NCBI RefSeq assembly: GCF_051521505.1
Contig: NZ_CP150356.1
Span: 5,518,001 to 5,582,000 of the forward strand
Origin: Sorangium sp025924095
Lineage (GTDB): Bacteria > Myxococcota_A > Polyangia > Polyangiales > Polyangiaceae
Direction: 5' to 3'
DNA: 64,000 bases
Part shown: positions 1 through 8,700 of the stretch, piece after piece
Layout of the letters: every line of letters begins with the position of its first letter
Numbering within the stretch: position 1 is the first letter of the stretch
Notes under the pieces: generated by a model
What the model saw: the letters and a program-made list of their open reading frames with translations, nothing else
Databases searched by the model: none
What the model was told of the DNA's origin: nothing
Made by a program: the position numbers and the translations under genes

Positions 1-1750
1 CGCAGGGCATCGACACGACGCGGACGCCGGGGCCGAGCCGCTTCGCGGCCTCGACGGCGTGCTGCACCTCGCTGCCCGTCGCGATCAGGATCGTCTCGAG
101 CGCCGCCGTCTCCTTGACGAGGACGTAAGCGCCGCGCCGCACGCCCTCGCGCTTCGCGGCGGCGTCGCCCGGCAGCATCGGGACGGCCTGCCTCGTGAGC
201 GCGAGGACCGTCGGGCCGTCGGTGCGCTCCAGCGCGGAGATCCATGCGCCGGCCGTCTCCTCGGCGTCCGCCGGCCGGATGACGTCCAGATCGACGATGG
301 CGCGCAGCCCGGCGACGGTCTCCACGGGCTGGTGCGTCGGCCCGTCCTCGCCCACGCCCACCGAGTCGTGCGTGAAGACGTAGATGACCGGCAGGTGCGA
401 CAGCGCCGCCAGGCGGATGCTCGGCCGCAGGTAGTCGGCGAACACGAGGAACGTCGCGCCGCTCGGGCGCAGGCCGCCGTGGTAGGCGATGCCGTTCATG
501 ATCGCGCCCATGCCGTGCTCGCGGATGCCGGCGCGGATGTTCCGGCCGCCCGGGTGCTCCGGATCGAAGTCGGTGCTCGACGCGATGTAGTTGAACGTCG
601 AGCCGTAGAGATCCGCGCTCGACCCGATGAGCGCCGGCACCGCCTCGGCGACGGCCTGCAGCACCGTCTCGCCGGCCTTGCGCGTGGCGACCTTGGTGCC
701 GGCGGCGAAGGCGGGCACGCGCGCGTCAAGATCCGCAGGCACCTTCCTCGAGGTGCCCTCGTCGAGCTGCCGGGCGAGCTCCGGGTTCTTCGCGCGCCAC
801 GCCTGGAACGTCGCCTCCCACGCGCCGCGCCCCTTGCTGAGCGCTTCCTTGCGCTTCGCGAAGAACTGCTTGACCTCCTCGCTCACATAGAAGTGCTCCG
901 GGGGCAGCCCCAGGCTCTTGCGCGCCTGATCCACGAACTTGGCGCCGCCCTCGCCGTGCGCCTTCTGCGTGCCGGCGACCTCGGGGATCCCCTTGCCGAT
1001 CAGGGTGTGGACCACGACGAACCTGGGCTTTCCGCTCTTCGACGCCCGCGCCTGGCTGAGCACCCGGTGGACCGCCTCCAGATCGTTGCCCTGCTCGACG
1101 TGGAGCACCTCGAAGCCGTAGGCCTCGAAGCGCTTGGCCGTGTCCTCGCTCTGGGTCTTCGCGGCCATCGCGTCGAGGGTGACGTCGTTGGCGTCGTAGA
1201 TGAGGACCAGGTTGTCGAGCTTGAAGTGGCCCGCGAAGGAGGCCGCCTCGGCGGCCACGCCCTCCTGGAGGCAGCCGTCGCCGGCGAGGCAGTAGACGTT
1301 CAGATCGAAGATCGTGTGCTCCTGCGTGTTGTAGCGGGCGGCCAGCATCTTGGCGGCCACCGCGTGCCCCACCGCGTTGCCCACGCCCTGGCCGAGCGGG
1401 CCCGTCGTCGCCTCGACACCCTCGGTGTAGTGGTACTCCGGGTGGCCGGGCGTCTTCGACTCCCACTGCCGGAAGCGGCGGATGTCGTCGATGGACACCG
1501 GGTAGCCCGAGAGGTGCAGCCAACTGTACAGGAACATGCTCCCGTGGCCGGCGGACAGGATGAAGCGATCGCGGTTCAACCAGTGCGGTTCGCTCGGATC
1601 GTGGCGGAGGAGGTCGCCATAGAGAGCGGCTCCGACCTCGGCGGCACCGAGCGGCAGGCCGAGATGACCGGACGAGCAGGCGTGGACGGCGTCCATGGCG
1701 AGGCCGCGGGCCATCGTGCACGCGGCGGCGAGCTTGGCAAAATCAGGCAT
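1..1750 (-). CDS. tkt: Transketolase, 3' end cut by window edge
   Basis: Reading from the ATG at 1750 towards base 1 gives 583 codons with no stop, so the C-terminus lies outside the window (the family is usually about 660-690 residues, so roughly 90 are missing). The product should be the thiamine-diphosphate enzyme of the non-oxidative pentose phosphate pathway, moving two-carbon ketol units between sugar phosphates in the cytoplasm. Visible hallmarks are the N-terminal start MPDFAKLAAACTMARG, the GHLGLPLGAAE segment, the cofactor motif GDGCLQEG followed about 25 residues later by YDAND, and the middle-domain segments IRAGIREHGM and VGVGEDGPTHQPVE, which hold the conserved Glu and substrate-binding residues. 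No strong ribosome-binding site is seen before the ATG. The gene runs in the same direction as the lipoprotein gene upstream, but a 21-bp repeat array separates them, so a shared operon is doubtful. Confidence 0.95.
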   Translation of the reverse strand, partial: MPDFAKLAAACTMARGLAMDAVHACSSGHLGLPLGAAEVGAALYGDLLRHDPSEPHWLNRDRFILSAGHGSMFLYSWLHLSGYPVSIDDIRRFRQWESKTPGHPEYHYTEGVEATTGPLGQGVGNAVGHAVAAKMLAARYNTQEHTIFDLNVYCLAGDGCLQEGVAAEAASFAGHFKLDNLVLIYDANDVTLDAMAAKTQSEDTAKRFEAYGFEVLHVEQGNDLEAVHRVLSQARASKSGKPRFVVVHTLIGKGIPEVAGTQKAHGEGGAKFVDQARKSLGLPPEHFYVSEEVKQFFAKRKEALSKGRGAWEATFQAWRAKNPELARQLDEGTSRKVPADLDARVPAFAAGTKVATRKAGETVLQAVAEAVPALIGSSADLYGSTFNYIASSTDFDPEHPGGRNIRAGIREHGMGAIMNGIAYHGGLRPSGATFLVFADYLRPSIRLAALSHLPVIYVFTHDSVGVGEDGPTHQPVETVAGLRAIVDLDVIRPADAEETAGAWISALERTDGPTVLALTRQAVPMLPGDAAAKREGVRRGAYVLVKETAALETILIATGSEVQHAVEAAKRLGPGVRVVSMPC

Positions 1751-1908
1751 GGCGCGCACTCTAACCTACTTCGCCGCGAAGCGCGCCCCTTCGCTCACCC
1801 TCCCGGCCGGCGTCGGGTCTGCCTGGAGAGGGCCCCTCGGCGCGCGCTCGATGTCCACGATTTCTCGGGATGCGCGACGATCGCCGGTCGCCAGCTTCGA
1901 CCCAGGTC

Positions 1909-2222
1909 GCGACCCGACCCAGGTTGGCCGGCGGCGACCCGACCCAGGTTGGCCGCGACCCGACCCAGGTTGGCCGCGACCCGACCCAGGTTGGCCGCGA
2001 CCCGACCCAGGTTGGCCGCGACCCGACCCAGGTTGGCCGCGACCCGACCCAGGTTGGCCGCGACCCACCCAGGTTGGCCGCGACCCGACCCAGGTTGGCC
2101 GTGACCCGACCCAGGTTGGCCGCGACCCCACCCAGGTTGGCCGCGACCCCACCCAGGTTGGCCGCGACCACCAGGTTGGCCGCGACCCGACCCAGGTTGG
2201 CCGTGACCCGACCCAGGTTGGC
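1909..2222. repeat. 21-bp tandem array, about 15 copies
   Basis: About fifteen head-to-tail copies of a 21-bp unit with the core GACCCGACCCAGGTTGGCC fill this stretch. Copies are nearly identical; the first carries a 3-bp insertion, one near 2165 is 3 bp short, and a few have CCCACCC or GTGACCC variants, so length changes keep the period a multiple of three although no gene is recognised here. The complementary strand carries two GGG runs per unit. The array lies between a lipoprotein gene and transketolase, both on the minus strand, about 160 bp upstream of the transketolase start. A single 17-bp copy in the opposite orientation occurs at 4456-4472. Confidence 0.95.
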
Positions 2223-2325
2223 GGGGCCGCGCCGGGTGGTGTAGCGCGGCGAGCGCCGGCCGGGCGTGGAGGAAGCTCGCGGACACCGGCGGCCCTCACC
2301 CCTGACGCACGCGCGATGGCGGGCG

Positions 2326-3293
2326 TCAGGGAGCGAAGACCGCGACGAAGCCGTCCCTGCCGCCCGCCGCGGTGAGCGGGCCGGTGCCGAAGTCGGCTGT
2401 ACCCGTGAACTCGCCGACCAGCGCGAGCTGGTCGTCACGATAGCTCGTCAGGCCGTGTATCGTGGCGAGCGTGTCCGTGGACGTGCGACGCCAGAGCTCC
2501 GCGCCGGAAGCATCGAACTTGGCGAGGGACTGCCCTCCCAGGGCGATGACGTTCCCGGCGGAGTCCGTGACCACGGCGTCGCTCGGGGACTCCCGGTGCC
2601 AGATGTAATCGCCGGACGGGCTCAGCTTCACCACGAAGTGCGTTTCAGGAGCGATGGGCCCACCGCCGAGATCGAGGTTTCCCAGGCTGCGGCCCACGAC
2701 CAGGATGTTGTCCTCGGGGTCGACGGCGACATCCTTTGCCTCGCCGCCGTCATCCGAGAAGTGCGATTCGGATCCGGACAGGAGCTTGCGCCAGAGAATG
2801 GTGCCCGCAGGGTCTCGCTTCTGGACGTCGAAGTAGAAGTCGCAGGGACATAGCCCTACGCCCGAGGCGTGCGCCATGGCCACGACGACGTTGCCGGCGC
2901 TGTCCACGGCTGAGCGCCGGAGGTGCAGAGTCCTACCCCTTGCGTCCCCGGGGGCCCCGAATAGCAGCTCAGCTGCGATCCCGGCACGCAAACATCTGTG
3001 CCGCCTCCCTGCCCGCCTCCCCCGGTCGCCGGCTCTCCTCCGCCGCCCCCCTGCCCGCCTCCCCCGGTCGCCGGCTCCCCTCCGCCGCCTCCCTGCCCGC
3101 CTCCCCCGGTCGCCGCCTCCCCCCCGCCGCCTCCCTGCCCCCCGCCGCCGGTCGCCGGCTCTCCCCCGCCGCCTCCCTGCCCCCCGCCGCTGCCACCTCC
3201 GCTCGTGCAGCCGATGGCCAGCGACATCGCCAGCATCGCGGCTTCTCTGAACCCCTGCCACGCTCCGGTGCCTCTGTATCCCATGCGCTCCAT
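2326..3293 (-). pseudogene. Beta-propeller lipoprotein, frameshifted
   Basis: The N-terminal part starts at ATG 3293 (or 3284, which has GGAG just upstream). It shows a signal peptide ending in the lipobox LAIGC (Cys about 29), then a Gly-rich linker made of 14-residue repeats of the type PATGGGGQGGGGGE, then a short Cys-containing segment (CVPGSQLSC, CTSGAQ). The C-terminal part continues in another frame from AVDSAGNVV to a stop at 2326 and holds SBBP-like beta-propeller repeats (VDSAGNVV, VDPEDNILVVG, VTDSAGNVIALGG). The two parts meet near 2905-2915; one missing base, or a larger deletion of 3n+1 bases, would explain it. Related myxobacterial lipoproteins usually have a longer Cys-rich segment before the propeller, which favours a real deletion, but a sequencing error cannot be excluded. 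The intact product would sit in the outer membrane or periplasm. Confidence 0.6.
3001..3190. repeat. 42-bp imperfect tandem repeat encoding Gly-rich linker
   Basis: Four to five imperfect 42-bp units, C-rich on the plus strand, encode the 14-residue Gly-rich linker repeats of the lipoprotein on the minus strand. It is in frame with the signal-peptide part of that gene. Confidence 0.8.
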
Positions 3294-3431
3294 CTTTCGT
3301 TGACAGGCAACTGGTATCCGAACGCTCCCCTGGTGCTGGACGCGGGGAGCGTAGGCCACGATGTGCTAGATGCCGAGATGCGCGCGCGCATTCATCCCCT
3401 GCTCATCGACCCTGGAGGTTCCGGCTTGTCC

Positions 3432-4385
3432 ATGTCTGAACAGCGATCTGCTCGGCCTACCCCCTCCGCCGGTCTGCTCGAATGGACCGCCCCGGCGTGG
3501 CGTTCCCGCTGGCTCAGCGCGTCCTCGGGGCTGGCGCTCGCGTTCGGCGCGGTCGCGTGCGAGGATCAGCGCGTCGTGATCGGCGCGTTCGCGCCGGAGC
3601 GGCCGCGGTTCACAGCACCGCAGGAGGTCGCCACGCTCAACGACGACACCGCCAGGGACGAAGACCCGACCCTCACAGGCGATCTGCTCGAGATCCACTT
3701 CATGTCCGAGCGCGGCGCGAGCCAGGATATCTGGGTCTCGCGCCGAGCGGACCTGGGCTCACCCTGGGAGACACCGACCGTCGAGCTCGCCGAGAAGCTC
3801 AACAGCGCGGACGACGACGACACGCCTGCCATCTCGAATGACGGGCTCAGGATGTGGTTCTTCCGCAAGAGCGAGCAACAATCAGGCATCTGGATGTCCG
3901 AGCGCGCGAGCCGGGGCGACCCCTGGGGCGACCCCTCCTTCGTCGACGCGCTCAACCCCGGCCGCGACGATGGCACGCAGGCGATGAACCCTCACGTCGA
4001 TCTGCCCGAGCTCCGCGCCGTGGTCGGCCTGAACGGGCCTGAAACCCAGGGCTGGGACCTCGCCATCGCGTCCCGCGAGCGCCCGGAGGACGACTGGGGC
4101 GAGTTCGTTCCGCTGGCCGAGCTGAACGACGCGGGCGACCAGCTGGCGCCGTTCCTGTTCGATGACGGCCGGCAGCTCCTGTTCCGTTCGGGCGACGACC
4201 TGTTCTGGGCACGACGCCCGGGAACGAACGACGCCTTCGAGCCGCCGCAGGCGCTCGACGAGGTGAACGTACCGGAGGCGCGCGAGAACGATCCTTACCT
4301 GTCGCCGGACGGGTCCATCCTGTTCTTCTCCTCGGAGCGGAGCGGCGGGACCGACATCTACGAGGCCCGCCGCATCGCACCATGA
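3432..4385 (+). CDS. PD40/TolB-like beta-propeller lipoprotein
   Basis: A 317-residue secreted protein. From ATG 3432 the first 43 residues form a signal peptide with basic residues (WRSRW), a hydrophobic stretch and a putative lipobox AVAC (Cys 43), so it is probably a lipoprotein. The mature part holds repeated WD40-like PD40 blades: DEDPTLTGDLLEIHFMSERG with DIWVSRR, DDTPAISNDGLRMWFFRKS with GIWMSER, a blade ending DLFWARR, and a final DPYLSPDGSILFFSSERSGG with DIYEARR. Such blades occur in TolB and in surface-bound binding proteins; no catalytic motif is visible. A GGAGG lies 13 bases before the chosen ATG, a rather long spacing; an in-frame ATG at 3378 is a possible alternative. The gene is divergent from the frameshifted lipoprotein with about 140 bp between them. 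Confidence 0.85.
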   Translation: MSEQRSARPTPSAGLLEWTAPAWRSRWLSASSGLALAFGAVACEDQRVVIGAFAPERPRFTAPQEVATLNDDTARDEDPTLTGDLLEIHFMSERGASQDIWVSRRADLGSPWETPTVELAEKLNSADDDDTPAISNDGLRMWFFRKSEQQSGIWMSERASRGDPWGDPSFVDALNPGRDDGTQAMNPHVDLPELRAVVGLNGPETQGWDLAIASRERPEDDWGEFVPLAELNDAGDQLAPFLFDDGRQLLFRSGDDLFWARRPGTNDAFEPPQALDEVNVPEARENDPYLSPDGSILFFSSERSGGTDIYEARRIAP

Positions 4386-4730
4386 ACGGCCGGCGCGTCG
4401 AAGCGCCCCGATCCGGGTCGGGGTAGCAGCCAGCCGTACGTGGTCGCCCCGCCCGAACCTGGGTCGGGTCGCTTCTTCAGGGCGACGCCGATGACACGAA
4501 GGGGGTAGTCATCGACGACCCGTGTGGCGCAGCCCACCCTCCTCTTCCGTCCACAAAACACATGTGAAAGCCGATCGTCCCGTGGTACGAGAGGAAAACG
4601 TCAGGGGGAATGTCCTCTGCGGCAGAGCCGCACTGCTCACAGTGCATGTGTCTGTTCGCTCGCTGTCCGGCGAGACATGCCGACCGGGCGCGGGAGGCCC
4701 GTTCAGGCGTACCGAGACCGGCAGAGATCG
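4386..4730. other. Intergenic region with solo repeat and dyads
   Basis: No gene is recognised. It contains a 17-base copy of the 21-bp array unit in reverse orientation (4456-4472), a perfect 7-bp inverted repeat CGATGAC/GTCATCG with a 12-base loop at 4489-4514, which could end transcription of the upstream lipoprotein gene, and a second hairpin GCACTG-CTCA-CAGTGC at 4630-4645 in front of the response-regulator gene. Confidence 0.6.
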
Positions 4731-5717
4731 ATGCAAGAGCAAGAAACGCCGCCGTCTGGGCTCGTCCTCATCGTGGACGACAGCGCGGACAACCTGAATG
4801 TGCTGTCGGACGCGCTCATGTCGGATGGACTGGAGGTCGCCGTCGCGCGCGACGGCGAGGAGGCGATCGAGCTCGCCGGCCGGTCCCAGCCGGACCTCAT
4901 CTTGCTCGACGCGCTGATGCCCGGCCTCAGCGGGTTCGAGGCGTGCCGGCGGCTCAAGGCCGACGCGGCGACGCGGAGCATCCCCGTCATCTTCATGACG
5001 GCGCTCGCCGAGGCGAAGTTCAGGCTCCAGGGCTTTCGCGTGGGCGCTGTGGACTACGTGACCAAGCCGTTCGAGAAGACCGAGCTGCTGGCGCGGGTGC
5101 ACACCCAGGTCTCGCTCCGGCGCGCGACGCGGGCTCTCGAGGAGCAGAATGCGAGGCTCTCGGACGAGGTCCGGGAGCGCGTCAGGGCCGAGGAGGCGCT
5201 GGCGGAGGCCGCGCAGAGGCTGCGCGACGCGAACGCGCAGCTCTCGCATCAGCTGACGCAGAACGAGCGCGCCGAAGCGGCCAGGGCCGCGCTGCAGGAG
5301 CAGGTCATCGCGGCCCAGCGGGAGCGGCTCCTCGAGCTCGCCGCGCCGCTCATTCCAATCATCGATGGCGTCCTCGTGATGCCCCTCGTCGGCGCGGTGG
5401 ACGTCGAGCGTGCCAGGCAAGCCATCCAGACAGCGCTGTACGGAGCGAGCGAGCGCGGGGCGGACCATCTCATCATCGACATCACCGGTGTCAGGGCGGT
5501 GGATGAGACGGTCGCGCGCATGCTCGTCCAGGCGGCGATGGGGCTCTCCCTGCTCGGCACGAGCACGATCGTCACGGGCATCCGCGCCGAGGTGGCGCAG
5601 ACGCTCGTGGGGCTCGACCTGCACCTCGATTGCCTCGTGACGAAGGGCACCCTGCAGTCGGGCGTGGAGCACGCGCTGCGGACGCGCGGTCGTCGCCGGG
5701 GCGAGGGCGAGCCCTGA
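4731..5717 (+). CDS. Response regulator with C-terminal STAS domain
   Basis: A 328-residue protein from ATG 4731, which follows an AGAG-type site. Residues about 10-125 are a receiver domain: LIVDDSADN at the start, the phospho-acceptor Asp near residue 60 in LILLDALMPG, and the conserved Lys near 111 in VTKPFEK. Residues about 130-205 are a charged coiled coil (EEQNARLSDEVRERVRAEE onwards). Residues about 205-320 form an RsbR/SpoIIAA-type STAS domain with LIIDITGVRAVDETVA, where the Thr of DIT is at the position phosphorylated in stressosome RsbR proteins. It therefore looks like an aspartate-phosphate input coupled to a STAS output. The gene ends 62 bp before the giant hybrid kinase, in the same direction, so the two are probably cotranscribed and may act as partners; that is inference. 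Confidence 0.9.
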   Translation: MQEQETPPSGLVLIVDDSADNLNVLSDALMSDGLEVAVARDGEEAIELAGRSQPDLILLDALMPGLSGFEACRRLKADAATRSIPVIFMTALAEAKFRLQGFRVGAVDYVTKPFEKTELLARVHTQVSLRRATRALEEQNARLSDEVRERVRAEEALAEAAQRLRDANAQLSHQLTQNERAEAARAALQEQVIAAQRERLLELAAPLIPIIDGVLVMPLVGAVDVERARQAIQTALYGASERGADHLIIDITGVRAVDETVARMLVQAAMGLSLLGTSTIVTGIRAEVAQTLVGLDLHLDCLVTKGTLQSGVEHALRTRGRRRGEGEP

Positions 5718-5779
5718 AGACCGGATGAATCCGTCGTTCCCCGGCCTCTCCGCCGGGCTTGAAGAGGAGCTTAACCGGG

Positions 5780-8700
5780 ATGGATCTGAGAGACTACGCT
5801 GTGGGGGAGGTGCTGCACGAAGGGGCCGAGACCCGCGTGTGCCGCGCGGTCCATCGTCCCTCGGGCGACAGGGTGGTGCTCAAGCTCCCCGCGGCGGCCG
5901 CGCCGAGCTCGCGCGTGACGGGGCGCATCCTGCATGAGCACCAGATCCTGACGCAGCTCGGGGCGGTGCCAGGGATAGCGCGGGCGCGGGAGCTCGTGCA
6001 GCAGGACGGCACGGTCGGGCTGGCGCTCGAGGACCCGGGCCTCCGGTCGCTGGATCGCCTGCTCGCCGAGCGCGGGCGCCTGCCGGTGGAAGCGGGGCTG
6101 AGGCTGGGCGCGCTCCTCGCGCGGGTGCTCGAGGCCGTGCACGCGGCGGGCGTGACGCACAAGGATATCAAGCCGCAGAACGTGCTCGTCGATGCGGCGT
6201 ATACGCAGGTCAAGCTGCTCGACTTCGGCATCGCCTCGTCGCTGCCGCTGGAGGCGACGGCGGCGAGCATCCCCGAAGGGCTCGAGGGGACCCTGGCGTA
6301 CATGTCACCGGAGCAGACGGGCCGCACCGCGCGGGCGATCGACACGCGCGCCGACCTCTACTCGCTCGGCGTGACGCTCTTCGAGGCGCTGTCAGGGCGG
6401 CTGCCGTTCACCGAGCGCGACCCGCTCTCGCTCGTGCACGCGCACCTGGCCCGAGAGCCCCCCTGCCTCGACGAGGTCGCCCCGGGGGTGCCTCCGGGGC
6501 TCGCGGCGATCGCGTCCAGGCTCCTGGCGAAGAACCCCGACCGGCGGTACCAGACGGCCAGGGGGACGGCGGAGGATCTGGAGCAAGCGCTCCGCATGTG
6601 GCGCGAGCGCGGCACGGTGGAGCCCTTCCCCCTCGGGAACAAGGACTTCTCGCGCAAGCTACGGCTGCCGGACGTCCTCGTCGGGCGCGAGCGCGAGCGC
6701 GATCTGCTGAGCGCCTCCTTCGCCCGCGCCGCCGAGGGCGCGGTGGAGCTCGTGCTCCTCGGCGGCCCGTCCGGCATCGGCAAGACGGCGCTGGTGCGCA
6801 CCGTCTACCGGGACATCGCGCGAGCAGGGCGCGGGCTCCTGATCTCGGGCAAGCACGACCAGCTCGCGCGGTCGACGCCCTACGCGGCCATGGCGCAGGC
6901 GTTCGGGGGGCTGATGCAGCAGTGGCTGGCGAGCCCGAGGCCTGTGCTCACGGCATGGCAGGAGCGAATCAAGACGGACGTGGGGGACAACGCGCGGCTC
7001 ATCGCCGACGTGGTGCCGGAGCTCGACCGGATCATGGGCGAGCTCGCGCCGGTGCCGCCGGTGCACGGCGAGCAGGTGCTCGCCCGCCAGCGGCTGACCT
7101 GGCTGAGCTTCGTGCGGGCGGTCACGACGCCGAACGCGCCGCTCGTGATGTTCCTCGACGACATGCAGTGGGCCGACAGCGCCACGCTGGAGATCCTGAA
7201 GACGCTGCTGACCGACGCGGAGCGCAGCGCGCTCCTGGTGATCGCGGCGTACCGCGACAACGAGGCGCCGCCGGAGCATCCGCTGTGGCGGCTCGTGGCG
7301 TCGGTGGACGAGAGCGGGGCGAAGGTGTCGAGGATGTCGGTGCGCCCCCTGTCGGAAGAGCACGTGCAGGCGTGGGTGGCGCGGACGCTGAGCAGCGAGG
7401 CGGCGCGGGTGGAGCCGCTCTCGCGGGTCCTCTGGCAGAAGACGCGAGGCAACCCGTTCTTCATGGAGCAGCTGCTGCTCTCCTTGCACCGGCAGGGCAA
7501 GGTGGTCCGGGACCCGGAGAGCGGCGCGTGGGGCTGGGACCCGAGGGAGCTCGCGCAGGCGCAGGTCACGGACAACGTCGTGGCCCTCCTGACCGACAAG
7601 GTGCTCGAGATGCCCGAGGCGACCCAGCAGCTCCTGGGGCTCGCGGCGTGCGCGGGGCACACGTTCCACCTCCACGACCTGGAGCGGCTCAGCGGATGGG
7701 AGCGCGCCCGGGTGACCGGGGCGCTGTGGCCCGCCCTGCAGGAGGAGCTCCTGGTGCCCGCCGACGGGGATTACCGGCCCGCGCAGGCGCTGGGACAGGT
7801 CGGGCAAGGGGCGCTGGACGCGGAATACCGCTTCTTGCACGACCGCGTGCAACAGGCGAGCTACGAGCGGGCCCCGCCCGAGCAGCGCGTCCTGGCGCAC
7901 CTGGAGATCGGCCGGCGGCTCTGGGCGCGACACCGGACACAGGCGGGCACGCCGCAGCAGCTCCTCGAGCTGGTGCGGCACCTGAACCTCGGCTCGTCGC
8001 GGATGGACTCCGTGGACGAGCGCGAGGCGCTGGCGCGGCTGAACCTCGAGGCCGCGCTCGCCGCGAAGGCGGCGAGCTCGCACCGGCTCCTGGCGAGCCT
8101 CACCGAGACCGCGCAGGCCCTGCTCGGCGACGACGCCTCTCGCAAGGACCCGGCGCTCTCCGCGCAGCTCGCGCTGGAGCGGCTCGAGGCGGCCTTTCTG
8201 ATGCGGGAGTTCGACGACGTCGAGGCGCGGGCGGTGCGGCTGCTCGCGACGCCGCTGCCGGCGCTCGCCAGGCTCTCGGTGCACGAGATCCGCGTCCGCT
8301 GCTCCCAGGCGGCAGGCCAGTTCGCGCGAGGGGTCGAGCTGGGGCTCGCCGCGCTCGCCGAGCAGGACATCGTGTTTCCGGACACGGACGAGGCGCGCCA
8401 CGCCGCGCTCCTCGAGGAGTCCGCCGAGCTGGATCGATGGTTCGAGCGCGACCCCGACGCGTTCGACCGGATGCCCGCCGATCCCTCCCCGGAGCGCGTG
8501 CTCGTCGATGCGCTGACGATGCACCTGATGGTGTGCGCCGCGATCGGCGGTCAGCCGCTCCTGTCGGGGCTCGTGGTGGTCCGCGCCGTGCTGAGGGTGC
8601 GGCGACAGGGCGTGCTCACGCCGGTCTCTCCCTTCATCATCGTCTGCTTCGCGAACGTGTGGTCGTTGACCAGGGGGCAATATCGCCGCTCCGCGGACTG

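Noticed and set aside
59..2104. Long plus-strand open frame across transketolase
   Set aside because: It is a shadow of the minus-strand transketolase; its translation is Arg/Ala-rich without family features, and the end reads through the 21-bp array.
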